A stretch of 64,000 bases of DNA from an uncultured Prevotellaceae bacterium (GTDB taxonomy: Bacteria > Bacteroidota > Bacteroidia > Bacteroidales > Muribaculaceae): the NCBI GenBank assembly GCA_947306175.1, contig CAMZFV010000008.1, forward strand, positions 20,932 through 84,931, read 5' to 3'. Positions within the stretch are counted from its first letter, which is position 1; each line of letters starts with the position of its first letter. Below the pieces are notes generated by a model. It was given only the letters and a program-made list of their open reading frames with translations. It searched no databases and was not told the origin of the DNA. The position numbers and the translations under genes are program-made. Shown in pieces: positions 25,924-35,606 of this stretch.

Positions 25924-27642
25924 TCATTGCGTTAATATAATGTCAATCACCGCATTCACGTCAGCGATACTTACCTCACCGTCTCCATCCACATCGGCAA
26001 GACCCATCTGTTCTTCATCGGGAAGAACACCCAACAAATAGTCGATGACGGCATTGACATCGCTGATGCTCACCTCGCCATCTCCATTCACATCACCATG
26101 AATCCTCTTGAAGATGCCATTATTATCCAGATAATCGAAGCGACGGTACAACCAATCGCTCAGGTATTCCAGCTCCGCCTGAAAGTTGAGTTCACGCCTA
26201 TACAAGTCCGAACTCTTGTTAAACATGCCCTCTTCCCGCGATATTGCACCGGCGTGACGCAACATGTCATACTGCGATGAGAACCGGCTGATTATGCTAT
26301 CAGGAGTCAGGACATTGCGACGCAGTTGCCAGTAGCGGTTGATCACTTTCCGACGAAACTCGGGCCACTCCATCAAACGAGTAAACAGGCGGTTACTGGA
26401 CAACAACGAGACCTCATTCAGATCATTCTCGGGAGCGACCATCGGGCCACGATAATATCCATCGGCATTGGTCCAGTACTGCCCCATGACGGCATCCAGG
26501 TCCCAAACGGCCAGTGTCAGCTTCTTATCGACGGCGCCGTCATAGCACCCCCAGATGATATTCTTGGACAAGTTATCGGATGCCAGCAACACGTTGACAA
26601 ACACATAGTAATCTTCCAACACAGGCAGGTCGAAGTAGTCGCCGGCCTGCTGACAGAACTCTTCAAAGCTACTGTTTTGCACAAAGCTAACCGCATCGCT
26701 CAGGATATGGTAATCAGTGGGTGAGACATCTTCAAGGTTGGGATATTCCAAATCGAAGTACCCCCAGCTCTCCTCCAGGTTATTATATGTCGAGTCGGCT
26801 ACAAAAAGCGTCTGCCAGGTGGCTTCCTTGGCTTTCCAGAGCATGCCATGGAACTGACCGACCTCGTCATCATACTTTTTGAGTTTCATCTGCTTGCGGT
26901 CCAGATACTCGGCCATGTTTGAGAAGCCCTTGTACTTGTCATTGTCGAAATACTCTACAAAGAAGCCATTAACGTAGGATTTGGCTTTGGGTTGCACATC
27001 GGCATAGTAAGGCTTGTGAGCCATATCGGCCCATAACTCATGGGAGACCTTGTTGCGAATTCTTCCCAAGTCGATCACGCCTCCATCCATGCGCCAGTGA
27101 TTGTCCTTGCGCAGTCCATAGAAAGAGACATCCATCTTCTGGCAACTATCATCAAGAAACTTGATGTGATAATTGTGCTTCTTGTACCACGGCCTGTTGG
27201 TTGAGGATCCTGCCCACTTGATTTTTGCATTAAATCTCTGGGTAACCGAGTCATCAGGCACCTGCATCAGCACCTCACCATCCACATATTCATCAGTGAT
27301 CTCTCCCACTAGCTTGATAATGGGTAAATGGGTGAAGCGTACTCTTGCGTAGGTGGTGAAGTTAGTGCAAGCATAATTGAAAGTATAGGTTGTGTCCCCT
27401 TTAATGATCCTAAAAGGCATTTGAGTCGTACAGTAGCGACCATCCTTAACGACCCTCACAACAGAATCATCATAAGCAAAGTTAAACGTGTACGGCTTCC
27501 CAAACATCTCTTCAGGTACCGTCAACACAAACAGATGCTGATCCTTATCATAAAAAGGCCTTTTACCATCAAAGGTGAATTGTGCATACATCAAATGAAC
27601 ACAACACAATAAAACCAATATACAAAAAGCACGTCTTTTCAT
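25924..27642 (-). CDS. CotH kinase family secreted protein with dockerin-like C-terminus (copy 1)
   Basis: 572 residues: a signal peptide (FCILVLLCCVHLMYAQ), an N-terminal beta domain, then a CotH-like kinase fold (about 145-470). The kinase region has IKWAGSSTNRPWYKKHNYHIKF, GLRKDNHWRMDGGVIDLGRIRNK, DNLSKNIIWGCYD and AVWDLDAVMG, the last probably a metal-binding Asp pair. The C-terminus is a dockerin-like pair (DVNGDGEVSISDVNAVIDYL and DVDGDGEVSIADVNAVIDII). Bacillus CotH phosphorylates spore-coat proteins. The role in Bacteroidales is unknown. It lies 19 bp after its paralogue in the folP operon. Confidence 0.87.
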   Translation of the reverse strand: MKRRAFCILVLLCCVHLMYAQFTFDGKRPFYDKDQHLFVLTVPEEMFGKPYTFNFAYDDSVVRVVKDGRYCTTQMPFRIIKGDTTYTFNYACTNFTTYARVRFTHLPIIKLVGEITDEYVDGEVLMQVPDDSVTQRFNAKIKWAGSSTNRPWYKKHNYHIKFLDDSCQKMDVSFYGLRKDNHWRMDGGVIDLGRIRNKVSHELWADMAHKPYYADVQPKAKSYVNGFFVEYFDNDKYKGFSNMAEYLDRKQMKLKKYDDEVGQFHGMLWKAKEATWQTLFVADSTYNNLEESWGYFDLEYPNLEDVSPTDYHILSDAVSFVQNSSFEEFCQQAGDYFDLPVLEDYYVFVNVLLASDNLSKNIIWGCYDGAVDKKLTLAVWDLDAVMGQYWTNADGYYRGPMVAPENDLNEVSLLSSNRLFTRLMEWPEFRRKVINRYWQLRRNVLTPDSIISRFSSQYDMLRHAGAISREEGMFNKSSDLYRRELNFQAELEYLSDWLYRRFDYLDNNGIFKRIHGDVNGDGEVSISDVNAVIDYLLGVLPDEEQMGLADVDGDGEVSIADVNAVIDIILTQ

Positions 27643-27661
27643 CGTTTATCTACTTATTCTT

Positions 27662-29401
27662 CTAATCAGATAGCAGTCGCTCCAGCAGGATAGTCAAATC
27701 GTTAATGTCGATGACCCCGCTCTTGTCAACATCTGCAGCATGCTCATTGATAGAACTTGTCGAACCGCTGTTCAGCAAATAGTCAATCAGCCATGTGACA
27801 TCAATAATATTCACTTTACCATTGCCATCGACATCGCCAACACGTGTGGCAAACGTATGATTGTCAAGATACTGGATGCGACGTGTAATCCAGTCACACG
27901 CATACTCATACTCACCGGGGAAATCAAGTTCACGATTAGCAAGGTCATCGTCCCCCGACCAGCGTTCGGTTTCACGCGCAAGGGCATCACAGTTATCCAA
28001 ATTGCGGTAAATAGCACCATACCGTTCAATCAAACTATCGGGTTGAAGCACAGTTCTCCTCAAAGCCCAATAACGGCTAATCACCCGATTTTTAAACTCA
28101 GGCATATTCTTTAAACGCTTGAACAAGCCATTGCGCCACAGCTTGCAGAAACGGTGGTGATCCTGATCCAGATCGACCTCAGGTTGGATCTCGGGCGCAT
28201 GGTAGTATCCGTCGCCATCATACCAGTGTTGTCCGACCGTTGCCTCAAGATCCCACACCGACAACGTCAATTTCTTGTCAATCGCACTGTCATAGCAGCT
28301 CCAGATTATGTTCTTGCAAGTGTTGTCGATGGCAAACAGGACATTGATAAACACATAGTAATCAGCCAGCACCGGCAAGTCAAAGTATTCACCCACTTGT
28401 GACACAAACGTCACCGAGTCGCTTGTCGCCACAAAGTCTATGGCATTGTACAGCACGCTGTAGTCGGTGGGGCACACATCATCAATTTCGGGATACATCA
28501 AGTCAAAGCCTCCCCAGTTTTCCTGCTGATTGTCTATCGGTTTGGTTTTGATAAACATGGTCTGACTGGTTTCTTCCTTGCCTTTCCACATCATACCGTG
28601 GAACTGTCCCACGGCATCATCATACTTCTTGAGTTTCATCTGCTTGCGGTCAAGGAACTCGGTCATGTCAAAGAAGCCCATGTAATTCCCGTTCAGGAAC
28701 ATTTCCACATGTTGTCCTCGGCTATAGGAGCGGGCATTGGGCTGGACGTCAGCATAATAGTTCTTAGTGCCGAAATCGGCCCACAGACTATGGGCTGCCT
28801 TGTTGCGGAAACGCAGCATGTCAATAATACCTGCATCCAGTCGCCAGTGATTGTCTTTGCGCAGTCCGAAGAACGACACGTCCTTCTTTTCACCGTTCTC
28901 ATCAACAAACTTCAGGTGGAAGTTGTGCTTATTGATCCAGTCATAGGTCGTTGTGCCGCCTGCCCACTTGATGCGCGCCTGGTAATCCTGGATTTCATGC
29001 TCATCGGGCATCGTCAGTTGCACCTGTCCCAGCGAGTATTCGGCGTTAAAGTTTCCCGTCAAGGTCAAAATAGGGAGATAGGTAAAACGCAAGGTAGCCT
29101 GAGAGGTGACGTGATTGTGAGAGAACAAGAATCTATAGGACACACCCTTATCAATAAGCGGAAGGTCTATAGTGTTTTTTATCTGCTTGTTGTCGATCAG
29201 CATCCACAATACAGTGTCATCTAAAGCGACATTGGCATGAAAAGGCTGGCCAAAAGCAGACGGCGGAACATTAAAAAGATATGTATTAGTACGCCGATCA
29301 TACACTGGTCGACGCCCATCAATCGTCAGTTGGGCAAACGCCGGACACACCATCAGCGACATCAGCAACGACAATAATATCAGCTTGATTTTTTTGGTCA
29401 T
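27662..29401 (-). CDS. CotH kinase family secreted protein with dockerin-like C-terminus (copy 2)
   Basis: 579 residues, the same architecture as the next gene and clearly its tandem paralogue: FGLRKDNHWRLDAGIIDMLRFRNK, DNTCKNIIWSCYDSAIDKKLTLSVWDLEATVG and DRKQMKLKKYDDAVGQFHGM are nearly identical to copy 1. The WDLD motif of copy 1 reads WDLE here, so activity may differ. The signal peptide is IKLILLSLLMSLMVCPAFAQ, and the dockerin-like end is DVDGNGKVNIIDVTWLIDYL plus DVDKSGVIDINDLTILLERL. The start overlaps the DUF3109 stop by 4 bp, so it is in the operon. Confidence 0.87.
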   Translation of the reverse strand: MTKKIKLILLSLLMSLMVCPAFAQLTIDGRRPVYDRRTNTYLFNVPPSAFGQPFHANVALDDTVLWMLIDNKQIKNTIDLPLIDKGVSYRFLFSHNHVTSQATLRFTYLPILTLTGNFNAEYSLGQVQLTMPDEHEIQDYQARIKWAGGTTTYDWINKHNFHLKFVDENGEKKDVSFFGLRKDNHWRLDAGIIDMLRFRNKAAHSLWADFGTKNYYADVQPNARSYSRGQHVEMFLNGNYMGFFDMTEFLDRKQMKLKKYDDAVGQFHGMMWKGKEETSQTMFIKTKPIDNQQENWGGFDLMYPEIDDVCPTDYSVLYNAIDFVATSDSVTFVSQVGEYFDLPVLADYYVFINVLFAIDNTCKNIIWSCYDSAIDKKLTLSVWDLEATVGQHWYDGDGYYHAPEIQPEVDLDQDHHRFCKLWRNGLFKRLKNMPEFKNRVISRYWALRRTVLQPDSLIERYGAIYRNLDNCDALARETERWSGDDDLANRELDFPGEYEYACDWITRRIQYLDNHTFATRVGDVDGNGKVNIIDVTWLIDYLLNSGSTSSINEHAADVDKSGVIDINDLTILLERLLSD

Positions 29402-29979
29402 GATAAATATTCTTTAATGTATAATTCACAATTGGCGACCAAGTTGTCATACCATTGCTGGCCATAACGCTCGATTAACGGTTCTTTCAGGAACTGATAC
29501 AGACGTATGCCCTCACGACGGCCTAACACCTCGGCACATTTACATATTTTCCAACGGTCAAAGTTCACCGCATCATAGCCCGGATAGCGCTTGATGCGCA
29601 CCGGATAAAGGTAACAGGAGATGGGTTTGCGCCACTTGATGCGGCCTTCACGGTAAGCCTTCTCAATGGCGCACAAGCACATCCCTCCTCGCTCATAGGT
29701 GGTGAATACGCAATTCGCCCCGCCCACGAGTTGGGTCACCAGCTCACCCTCCACATCCACAAAGGCAACTCCATGCTCTTTGATCTGCTCTTGGGCTTGA
29801 GGCAACAAGTCGTTCCACACCTCAGGCAGTATCTCTTTCAACTGACGGTATTCATCCTCGGTCAGTGGTGCACCCGAGTCGCCCTCGATGCAACAAGCAC
29901 CCAGGCATGTATCCAGGTCGCAGCAAAAGAAGCGCTCCACCAGATCAAGGCTCACCAATGTACCGTCAATATCAAACAT
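29398..29979 (-). CDS. DUF3109 family cysteine-rich protein
   Basis: 193 residues, cytoplasmic. Cysteines are grouped as FFCCDLDTCLGACC (about 18-31), MCLCAIEKAYREGRIKWRKPISCYLYPVRI (about 100-129) and WKICKC. This is the pattern of DUF3109, which resembles the YkgJ-type CxxCxxxCC proteins thought to bind zinc or an iron-sulfur cluster. Function unknown. It sits in the operon folP-cdaA-DUF3109-cotH-cotH, 5 bp after cdaA. Confidence 0.85.
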   Translation of the reverse strand: MFDIDGTLVSLDLVERFFCCDLDTCLGACCIEGDSGAPLTEDEYRQLKEILPEVWNDLLPQAQEQIKEHGVAFVDVEGELVTQLVGGANCVFTTYERGGMCLCAIEKAYREGRIKWRKPISCYLYPVRIKRYPGYDAVNFDRWKICKCAEVLGRREGIRLYQFLKEPLIERYGQQWYDNLVANCELYIKEYLS

Positions 29980-29984
29980 GAGTA

Positions 29985-30770
29985 TTATTCATTCTCAACG
30001 AGTGCCGACAGAGCGTGTTCCAGATCGGTACTCGACAAATTCAAGTGTAATTCTCCTTTATGGGCATAAGAAATGCGGCCCGTCTCCTCGCTCACGACAA
30101 TGGCGATGGCGTCACTGGCCTGGGCAATGCCCTTGGCCGAACGATGGCGCAGGCCCAGATAACGTGGGATATTGGTATCGTGAGACACCGGCAGGATGCA
30201 ACCCGCACTCATGATTTTGCTGCCTGCGATAATCAGGGCGCCATCGTGTAGAGGGCTATTCTTGAAAAAGATATTCTCTATCAGGCGCGAGTTAATATCA
30301 GCGTTGATCATGTCACCCGTGCGTTCATAGTCGGTCAGAGGCATTGTCTGCTGAATGACGATGAGGGCACCGGTCTTGGTCTTGGCCATATTCATGCAGG
30401 CATACACCACAGGCATAATCCACTTCTTCTCATCTTCAACTTCGCCTTTGGGCTTGAACAGTTTCTCAAAGAATTTGAGGCCTCGCCTGGAGCCCAACTC
30501 GGTCAAGAAGCGCTTGATCTCGTCCTGGAACAAGATGACAAGGATGAACAGACCAATGTCGATGAACTTGTCCATAATGGTGCCGATGAGGCGCATGTCC
30601 ATGATCTTGTACATCACCACCCAAGCGACCACAAACGCCAGCACACCGACAAAGATGTCGAGTGAGCCAGAGTCCTTCATCGTCCTGTACAGGTAGAACA
30701 ACAGGGTGGCCACCAGCAGGATGTCAACAAGGTCCTTGATGCTGAAAAGAGCGAATATTGAGCTTCCCAT
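29985..30770 (-). CDS. cdaA: Diadenylate cyclase (c-di-AMP synthase), CdaA type
   Basis: 261 residues. Three N-terminal membrane helices (about 12-30, 37-55, 60-80) lead to a DAC/DisA_N domain with the catalytic motifs PLHDGALII and LRHRSAKG. It makes cyclic di-AMP from two ATP at the inner membrane, a second messenger for potassium and turgor control. The folP-cdaA order (17 bp apart) is common in Bacteroidota. No CdaR-type regulator follows here. A DUF3109 gene does. Confidence 0.95.
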   Translation of the reverse strand: MGSSIFALFSIKDLVDILLVATLLFYLYRTMKDSGSLDIFVGVLAFVVAWVVMYKIMDMRLIGTIMDKFIDIGLFILVILFQDEIKRFLTELGSRRGLKFFEKLFKPKGEVEDEKKWIMPVVYACMNMAKTKTGALIVIQQTMPLTDYERTGDMINADINSRLIENIFFKNSPLHDGALIIAGSKIMSAGCILPVSHDTNIPRYLGLRHRSAKGIAQASDAIAIVVSEETGRISYAHKGELHLNLSSTDLEHALSALVENE

Positions 30771-30787
30771 GTATCTTGTATATATGA

Positions 30788-31666
30788 TTATCTGATGAAT
30801 GTTGTTGTGTCAATCGGTCCGTTTTCCCGAACCAGCGAAGTGATTTTCACCGCCTCGACGGCAGCCTTCACGTCATGCACGCGCAGGATGTGGGCACCCT
30901 GCAGCAAGGCGATGGTGTTGATGACAGTCGTGCCATTGAGGGCCTCGTCGGCAGTGCAGTCCAGCGGGGTGTAAATCATGCGCTTGCGCGACACGCCCAC
31001 CAGCAGCGGAGCGTTCAAGGCATGGAAAGCCTCCAGCCGCGCCAGCATCTCATAGTTCTGCTCCAGCGTCTTGGCAAAGCCGAAGCCCGGGTCGGCGATA
31101 ACGTCGCTGACGCCCAGTTGCCGCAACTCATCAATGCGGCGTGCCATCCATTCGAGCACGTCGGCGGTAACGTTCTCGTAGTCGGTCAACGACGACATAG
31201 TCTCAGGGGTTCCACGCATGTGCATGAGCACGTAAGGCACCCTTAGGCTGGCCACTGTGGCAAACATGTCCTTATCGATTGTGCCTCCCGAGATGTCATT
31301 GATAATGTCTGCCCCCCACTCTTCCACGCAACGACGCGCCACCTCGGCACGATAAGTATCTACCGAGATCATGACGTCAGGAGCCACACGGCGGATGATG
31401 CCCAGCGCCCATTGCAGGCGGGCCATTTCACCCTGAGCATCCACCTGTTCGCTGCCGGGACGGGTCGAGCAGGCTCCCAGATCAATCACGTCGGCACCAT
31501 CGGCAATCATCGACTGAATGCGTTCCACGAGGGCCTTCTCATCGGTCACGCGGCTACCGCTGTAGAACGAGTCGGGCGTGACATTGACGATGCCCATCAC
31601 CCACGGTCGGTCGATGGTCACCAGGCGTCCTTTCAGGTTCAGGCTATATGTCTTAAACGGCATCAC
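30788..31666 (-). CDS. folP: Dihydropteroate synthase
   Basis: 292 residues, TIM barrel. It condenses dihydropterin pyrophosphate with p-aminobenzoate in folate synthesis and is the sulfonamide target. Motifs are VMGIVNVTPDSFYSGSR (about 23-39), DVIDLGACSTRPGSE, INDISGG, VLMHMRGTP, DPGFGFAKT and LVGVSRKRMI. It is the first gene of the five-gene minus operon. A minus-strand TAATTTTG box at 31693-31700 is a likely -7. Confidence 0.96.
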   Translation of the reverse strand: MMPFKTYSLNLKGRLVTIDRPWVMGIVNVTPDSFYSGSRVTDEKALVERIQSMIADGADVIDLGACSTRPGSEQVDAQGEMARLQWALGIIRRVAPDVMISVDTYRAEVARRCVEEWGADIINDISGGTIDKDMFATVASLRVPYVLMHMRGTPETMSSLTDYENVTADVLEWMARRIDELRQLGVSDVIADPGFGFAKTLEQNYEMLARLEAFHALNAPLLVGVSRKRMIYTPLDCTADEALNGTTVINTIALLQGAHILRVHDVKAAVEAVKITSLVRENGPIDTTTFIR

Positions 31667-31751
31667 GACTGCACAACAATCATTTTAACCTGCAAAATTA
31701 CAACTTTTTTCCGAAAAAAGACTTATCTTTGCGGGAAAGAAATAACACGAC

Positions 31752-32600
31752 ATGGCAATAACTATTGAGGATAATGACATTCTGCGGGCGCCCATCGGGG
31801 TGTTTGACTCGGGTTTTGGCGGATTGACCATCCTGCGGGACATCAGGCAGAGGCTGCCGCAGTATGACTACCTGTTTGTGGGCGACAACGCGCGAGCACC
31901 TTACGGCACGCGCTCCCGCGAACTGGTCTATGAGTTCACACTGCAAGCCGTCAAGCACCTGTTTGCCCAGGGGTGTCACCTCATTATCCTGGCATGCAAC
32001 ACGGCCTCGGCCGAGGCGCTACGCACCATCCAGCAGAACGACCTCCCCACCCTCGCCCCTAACCGTCGCGTCCTGGGCGTGGTGCGTCCCACTGTGGAAA
32101 AAGTGGGCGAACTGACCCGCACAGGGCACATCGGCGTTTTTGGAACACCAGGCACCATTGCCAGTCGCAGCTACAACATAGAAATCGAGGGCATGTATCC
32201 AGGATTTAAGGTACACGGCCATGCCTGCCCCATGTGGGTGCCGCTGGTCGAGAACCGCGAGAGCGAGGGCGACGGAGCCGACTACTTTGTCAAGAAGGAC
32301 ATCGACCAGCTCATGAACGACTGCCCCGACATCGACACCGTCATCCTGGGCTGCACCCATTATCCCCTGCTCATCAACAAGATCAACCGCTATAGGCCAC
32401 AGGGCGTGAACATCATCCAGCAGGGTCCTATCGTCGCCGACAGCCTCGCCGACTACCTGCAGCGTCATCCCGAAATCGAGCAGCATTGCAGCCGCGGCGG
32501 CTCCTGCCGCTACTACACGACCGAAGACCCTGACCACTTCTCCCCCTTGGCCAGCGTTTTCGTCAATGAACCCGTCAACGCCACCCGCATCATCCTCTAA
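31752..32600 (+). CDS. murI: Glutamate racemase
   Basis: 282 residues. It supplies D-glutamate for peptidoglycan. GVFDSGFGGLT (catalytic Asp19/Ser20 region), ARAPYGTRS, Cys82 in LACNTAS and Cys201 in LGCTHYPLL are the diagnostic acid/base thiols. It is divergent from folP. A TATCTTTG -7 box at 31724-31731 puts the transcript start about 15 bp before the ATG. A repeat element follows its stop. Confidence 0.95.
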   Translation: MAITIEDNDILRAPIGVFDSGFGGLTILRDIRQRLPQYDYLFVGDNARAPYGTRSRELVYEFTLQAVKHLFAQGCHLIILACNTASAEALRTIQQNDLPTLAPNRRVLGVVRPTVEKVGELTRTGHIGVFGTPGTIASRSYNIEIEGMYPGFKVHGHACPMWVPLVENRESEGDGADYFVKKDIDQLMNDCPDIDTVILGCTHYPLLINKINRYRPQGVNIIQQGPIVADSLADYLQRHPEIEQHCSRGGSCRYYTTEDPDHFSPLASVFVNEPVNATRIIL

Positions 32601-32741
32601 TTCCTTTTCAAACAACGTTATTTCTTTTTTCAAACAACTTGAACAACAATAAACAACAACTTGGGACAACTTTTTTAATGATTGTTGTCCCAAGTTTGTC
32701 TATTAAGTTGTCTGTGTTGTCTGAAAATCAGCGGTTGGTGC
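32588..32741. repeat. Long imperfect palindromic intergenic repeat, copy A
   Basis: It begins at CATCATCCTCT (the end of murI) and runs to GGTTGGTGC before the stop of the InlB-type gene. The centre is an inverted pair ACTTGGGACAAC / GTTGTCCCAAGT. The outer arms (TTTTCAAACAACTTGAACAAC... and ...GTTGTCTGTGTTGTCTGAAAA) also pair imperfectly. It is homologous to copy B at 35478-35620. Confidence 0.75.
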
Positions 32742-32747
32742 ATTATC

Positions 32748-35282
32748 TCACCAGCCACCTGACAGGAGGTAATCGATCAATCTTGTCACGTCAGCAACGC
32801 TCACATTACCATCCAAGTTGCAGTCAGCAGCATTCAGATCAATGCCGTTATCGTTACTAAGCAAATAGTCGATGAGTAATGATACATCGGCGATGGACAC
32901 ATCATTGTCGCCGTTCACGTCGCCTTGCAGTGCATTATCCTGCTCAAACGTCGCTGTAATGGTGACGTTGCATGCAGGCATCACAAACTGGTCGCTTTCT
33001 GTCACGTTCGTGAAGTAGCCTGGCGTCTCGGTGGTGATGGTGATGTCCTTAAGGCGGTAGCCCGGGTCGGGAGTAACAAAAATCGCCACGGTATCTTCCA
33101 CATTGGCAGTAGCGGGAACCTCGATGGTACCGTGCTCAATGCCATCTTCCACAGTGATGGTGTAATCGATGGCGCTAAAGTTGACATCAATATCCACCTC
33201 CCCACCCGTATATATGAAACTGAAATCAGTTGGTCCGGTGATGTACTCTTCGGGGCCGCTGATGCCTTGTGAGACACCCGCCAGCTGAACGGTGATGTCG
33301 CTTTTCTTCACTTGGTAGCCGAGATTGGGAGCCACAGTGAAATACATGGGCTCACCATATACTGCATGCGCCCAGCCGTAGTTCTCTGGAACATCCCAAC
33401 CGTTAGAACTCAACTCTTTAGACGATAGTTCGTGAAGCAAAACCATGCCTTCTCTTCTCAAGCTAACCCACTGTTCAAACGGCGTATCTATATATGAACC
33501 AGATTTCTGTTTATAGAAAATTGCTGAGAATGTCACATCAAACGGTGGCATGATGTACACATTACTGCGCGTTTGCCCAATGAGGTTGCCATTTTGGGTG
33601 TTATTCACGATATAGTAATCAAACGAGTAAGGACTAAATCCTACTATTGCCGGTTGTTGATTCAACTGAATCGCATCTCCCAAATGAGCATAATAGTAGG
33701 GTGACCCCTGTTGGGCTATACCAGAATTTGTTTGGTCAATGGCCCAAATTTTTCCGTTCTTAATATTTGGATCGATGGTGATAGTCAAGTCCTTTAGCTT
33801 GAAAATCGGGGCCACTATCACTCCGCAAGTGGGCATGTAGAATTTATCATTAGAGGGTGGGTTGATCCACAGACCCGTCAGCTGAGGATTAGGAGTCGCC
33901 GCGTCATATAACTCATAGTGATCCAACTCATAGCCAGGATTAGGTTGGCAGCTCAGTTCGACCAAATCCCCGTTTTGGGCACTTCCTGAGCTTGTGATTG
34001 TATCGGTGCCATTCACCAAAGCCTGGGCTGTGCCATACGAAGAGGGCTGCACTTGAAGATAGTCGACTTGCCACCAGTCCGAAACTATTTCCAAGTCATG
34101 AGGCGGCATAATAAAGCTGAAGTCACTGGTATAACGCGCATAGTAGCTGCCATACGGCTCTGTCACATGGGTCTCAGAGTGAACATACCCAGGGCAAGGA
34201 ATGTGAGTCACAGTGACCGTACAGTTAACATCAACTGTATAATAGTCCCAACGACCTAAAGGCCCACCAGAAGTGGGTGACACTGGATTATTAACACCAT
34301 CCACAACAGTCACGTTCAAATAGCCTTCGGGGCTGTGGTCGCGTTCAACTGCGAGTGTGTATGGTTGGATGGGGGTATAGGTCGCCGTGAGCGTCACGTT
34401 GTTAGGAGGCATAGGAAAGCTGGTACCTGCTGGGCTGGAGGTACCTGGATAAGAGGCAATGAAAGAATTGTCATCAGTGTTTTCTAAGATGTAATTCTGA
34501 ATATTATAGCCATTAGCCAGAAGTATATCAACCACTGTGATCAGATCGTTATCATAGACCGGATAATATTCTAAATAAGGAGCATTAACAGTAGGTGTCA
34601 TTGTCACTCCGTTGATGTCTGCAACAGAGACTGTGCTCGGGTCAATGCGGAGCGTGTATGCCTTGGGTTTGAAGAAAGCCTCCACATTTGCAGGTTGAGC
34701 GGGCATGGTGAACTCATAAGTGTTGGGATTCACCATGTTGGGATCGCCGTTCACCTTCATGAAGTCAAGTTGCCAGCCCACGCCAGGGGTCACTTTCAGC
34801 GTGATGACATCGCCCATGCACGCCATGATATGATGCGGGTCGGGGAATGCTATGGTGTCCAGAGGCAGACTGTTAATGAGTTCAACTTCACAATCACCGT
34901 TTCCACTAGCAATATTACAATCCACGGGATATTCCATTCTAGTGAACGTCACTCTCACATGCACGTTATGGCTCGCATCGTTGGGCATCTGAAAAGTGTA
35001 AAAGTCTTGCATCATCTCAGGGGTCTCGGAGGGGCCAGACACGGTGAGTGTTCTAACGAATATGTCGCCCGCATCGACCTCTTCTACCACAATATTGCTC
35101 AGGAGCACGCGGTATCCCTGATTGGGTGTCACATCGATTGTAACGGTAGCGCCAGGAGAAGGGGTAAAGCTATTCACATTGACATTGCCATTCATGAACG
35201 CGTCAATGAAGACTTGTCCTGACCATGCCGTCATGGCACTCATGAGCGCCATGCACATCAGTAGTATTTTCTTTTTCATCAT
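32748..35282 (-). CDS. Large secreted adhesin-like protein with InlB-B-type repeats and dockerin-like C-terminus
   Basis: 844 residues. The signal peptide is KKKILLMCMALMSAMTAWS. Most of the protein is divergent beta repeats of 75-90 residues. The best preserved is near 700-785 (ITVEDGIEHGTIEVP, VTPDPGYRLKDITI, FVMPACNVTITATFEQ), the pattern of the InlB B-repeat / Flg_new group. Related endings, FTMPAQPANVEAFF and FIMPPHDLEIVSDW, recur upstream. The end is two dockerin-like loops (DVNGDNDVSIADVSLLIDYL and DCNLDGNVSVADVTRLIDYL). It is probably a cell-surface protein. The promoter is at 35370-35401. Confidence 0.82.
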   Translation of the reverse strand: MMKKKILLMCMALMSAMTAWSGQVFIDAFMNGNVNVNSFTPSPGATVTIDVTPNQGYRVLLSNIVVEEVDAGDIFVRTLTVSGPSETPEMMQDFYTFQMPNDASHNVHVRVTFTRMEYPVDCNIASGNGDCEVELINSLPLDTIAFPDPHHIMACMGDVITLKVTPGVGWQLDFMKVNGDPNMVNPNTYEFTMPAQPANVEAFFKPKAYTLRIDPSTVSVADINGVTMTPTVNAPYLEYYPVYDNDLITVVDILLANGYNIQNYILENTDDNSFIASYPGTSSPAGTSFPMPPNNVTLTATYTPIQPYTLAVERDHSPEGYLNVTVVDGVNNPVSPTSGGPLGRWDYYTVDVNCTVTVTHIPCPGYVHSETHVTEPYGSYYARYTSDFSFIMPPHDLEIVSDWWQVDYLQVQPSSYGTAQALVNGTDTITSSGSAQNGDLVELSCQPNPGYELDHYELYDAATPNPQLTGLWINPPSNDKFYMPTCGVIVAPIFKLKDLTITIDPNIKNGKIWAIDQTNSGIAQQGSPYYYAHLGDAIQLNQQPAIVGFSPYSFDYYIVNNTQNGNLIGQTRSNVYIMPPFDVTFSAIFYKQKSGSYIDTPFEQWVSLRREGMVLLHELSSKELSSNGWDVPENYGWAHAVYGEPMYFTVAPNLGYQVKKSDITVQLAGVSQGISGPEEYITGPTDFSFIYTGGEVDIDVNFSAIDYTITVEDGIEHGTIEVPATANVEDTVAIFVTPDPGYRLKDITITTETPGYFTNVTESDQFVMPACNVTITATFEQDNALQGDVNGDNDVSIADVSLLIDYLLSNDNGIDLNAADCNLDGNVSVADVTRLIDYLLSGGW

Positions 35283-35606
35283 GTGGAATTGGTTTATGGG
35301 TTAATAAAAGTGGGTTATCGTTAAGCCAAAACGAGAGGACTATTTGCAAAAACTATCATCCCGAATGTACAAAAATATTCTTTTTATGGGGATTTTTCAA
35401 ACAAATCGATAGAAAATTCATGATTTTAGTATCAATTTTACCATTTTCAGTGGTTTTCCTCAAGCCTTACATTTCCACATCATCCTCTGACTTTTCAAAC
35501 AACGACATTTCTTTTTTCAAACAACTTGAACAACAATAAACAACCCGGACAACATTATATTGTTGTCCAGGTTGTTCTATTAAGTTGTCTTTGTTGTCTG
35601 AAAGCG
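35283..35606. other. Gene-free stretch
   Basis: 324 bp holding the promoter of the InlB-type gene (35370-35401) and copy B of the long palindromic repeat, which reaches into the end of the next gene. Confidence 0.6.
35370..35401 (-). promoter_or_regulatory. Promoter of the InlB-repeat gene
   Basis: On the minus strand, -33 TTTG (35401-35398), 20 bp, -7 TATTTTTG (35377-35370), with an 80-nt leader. Confidence 0.75.
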
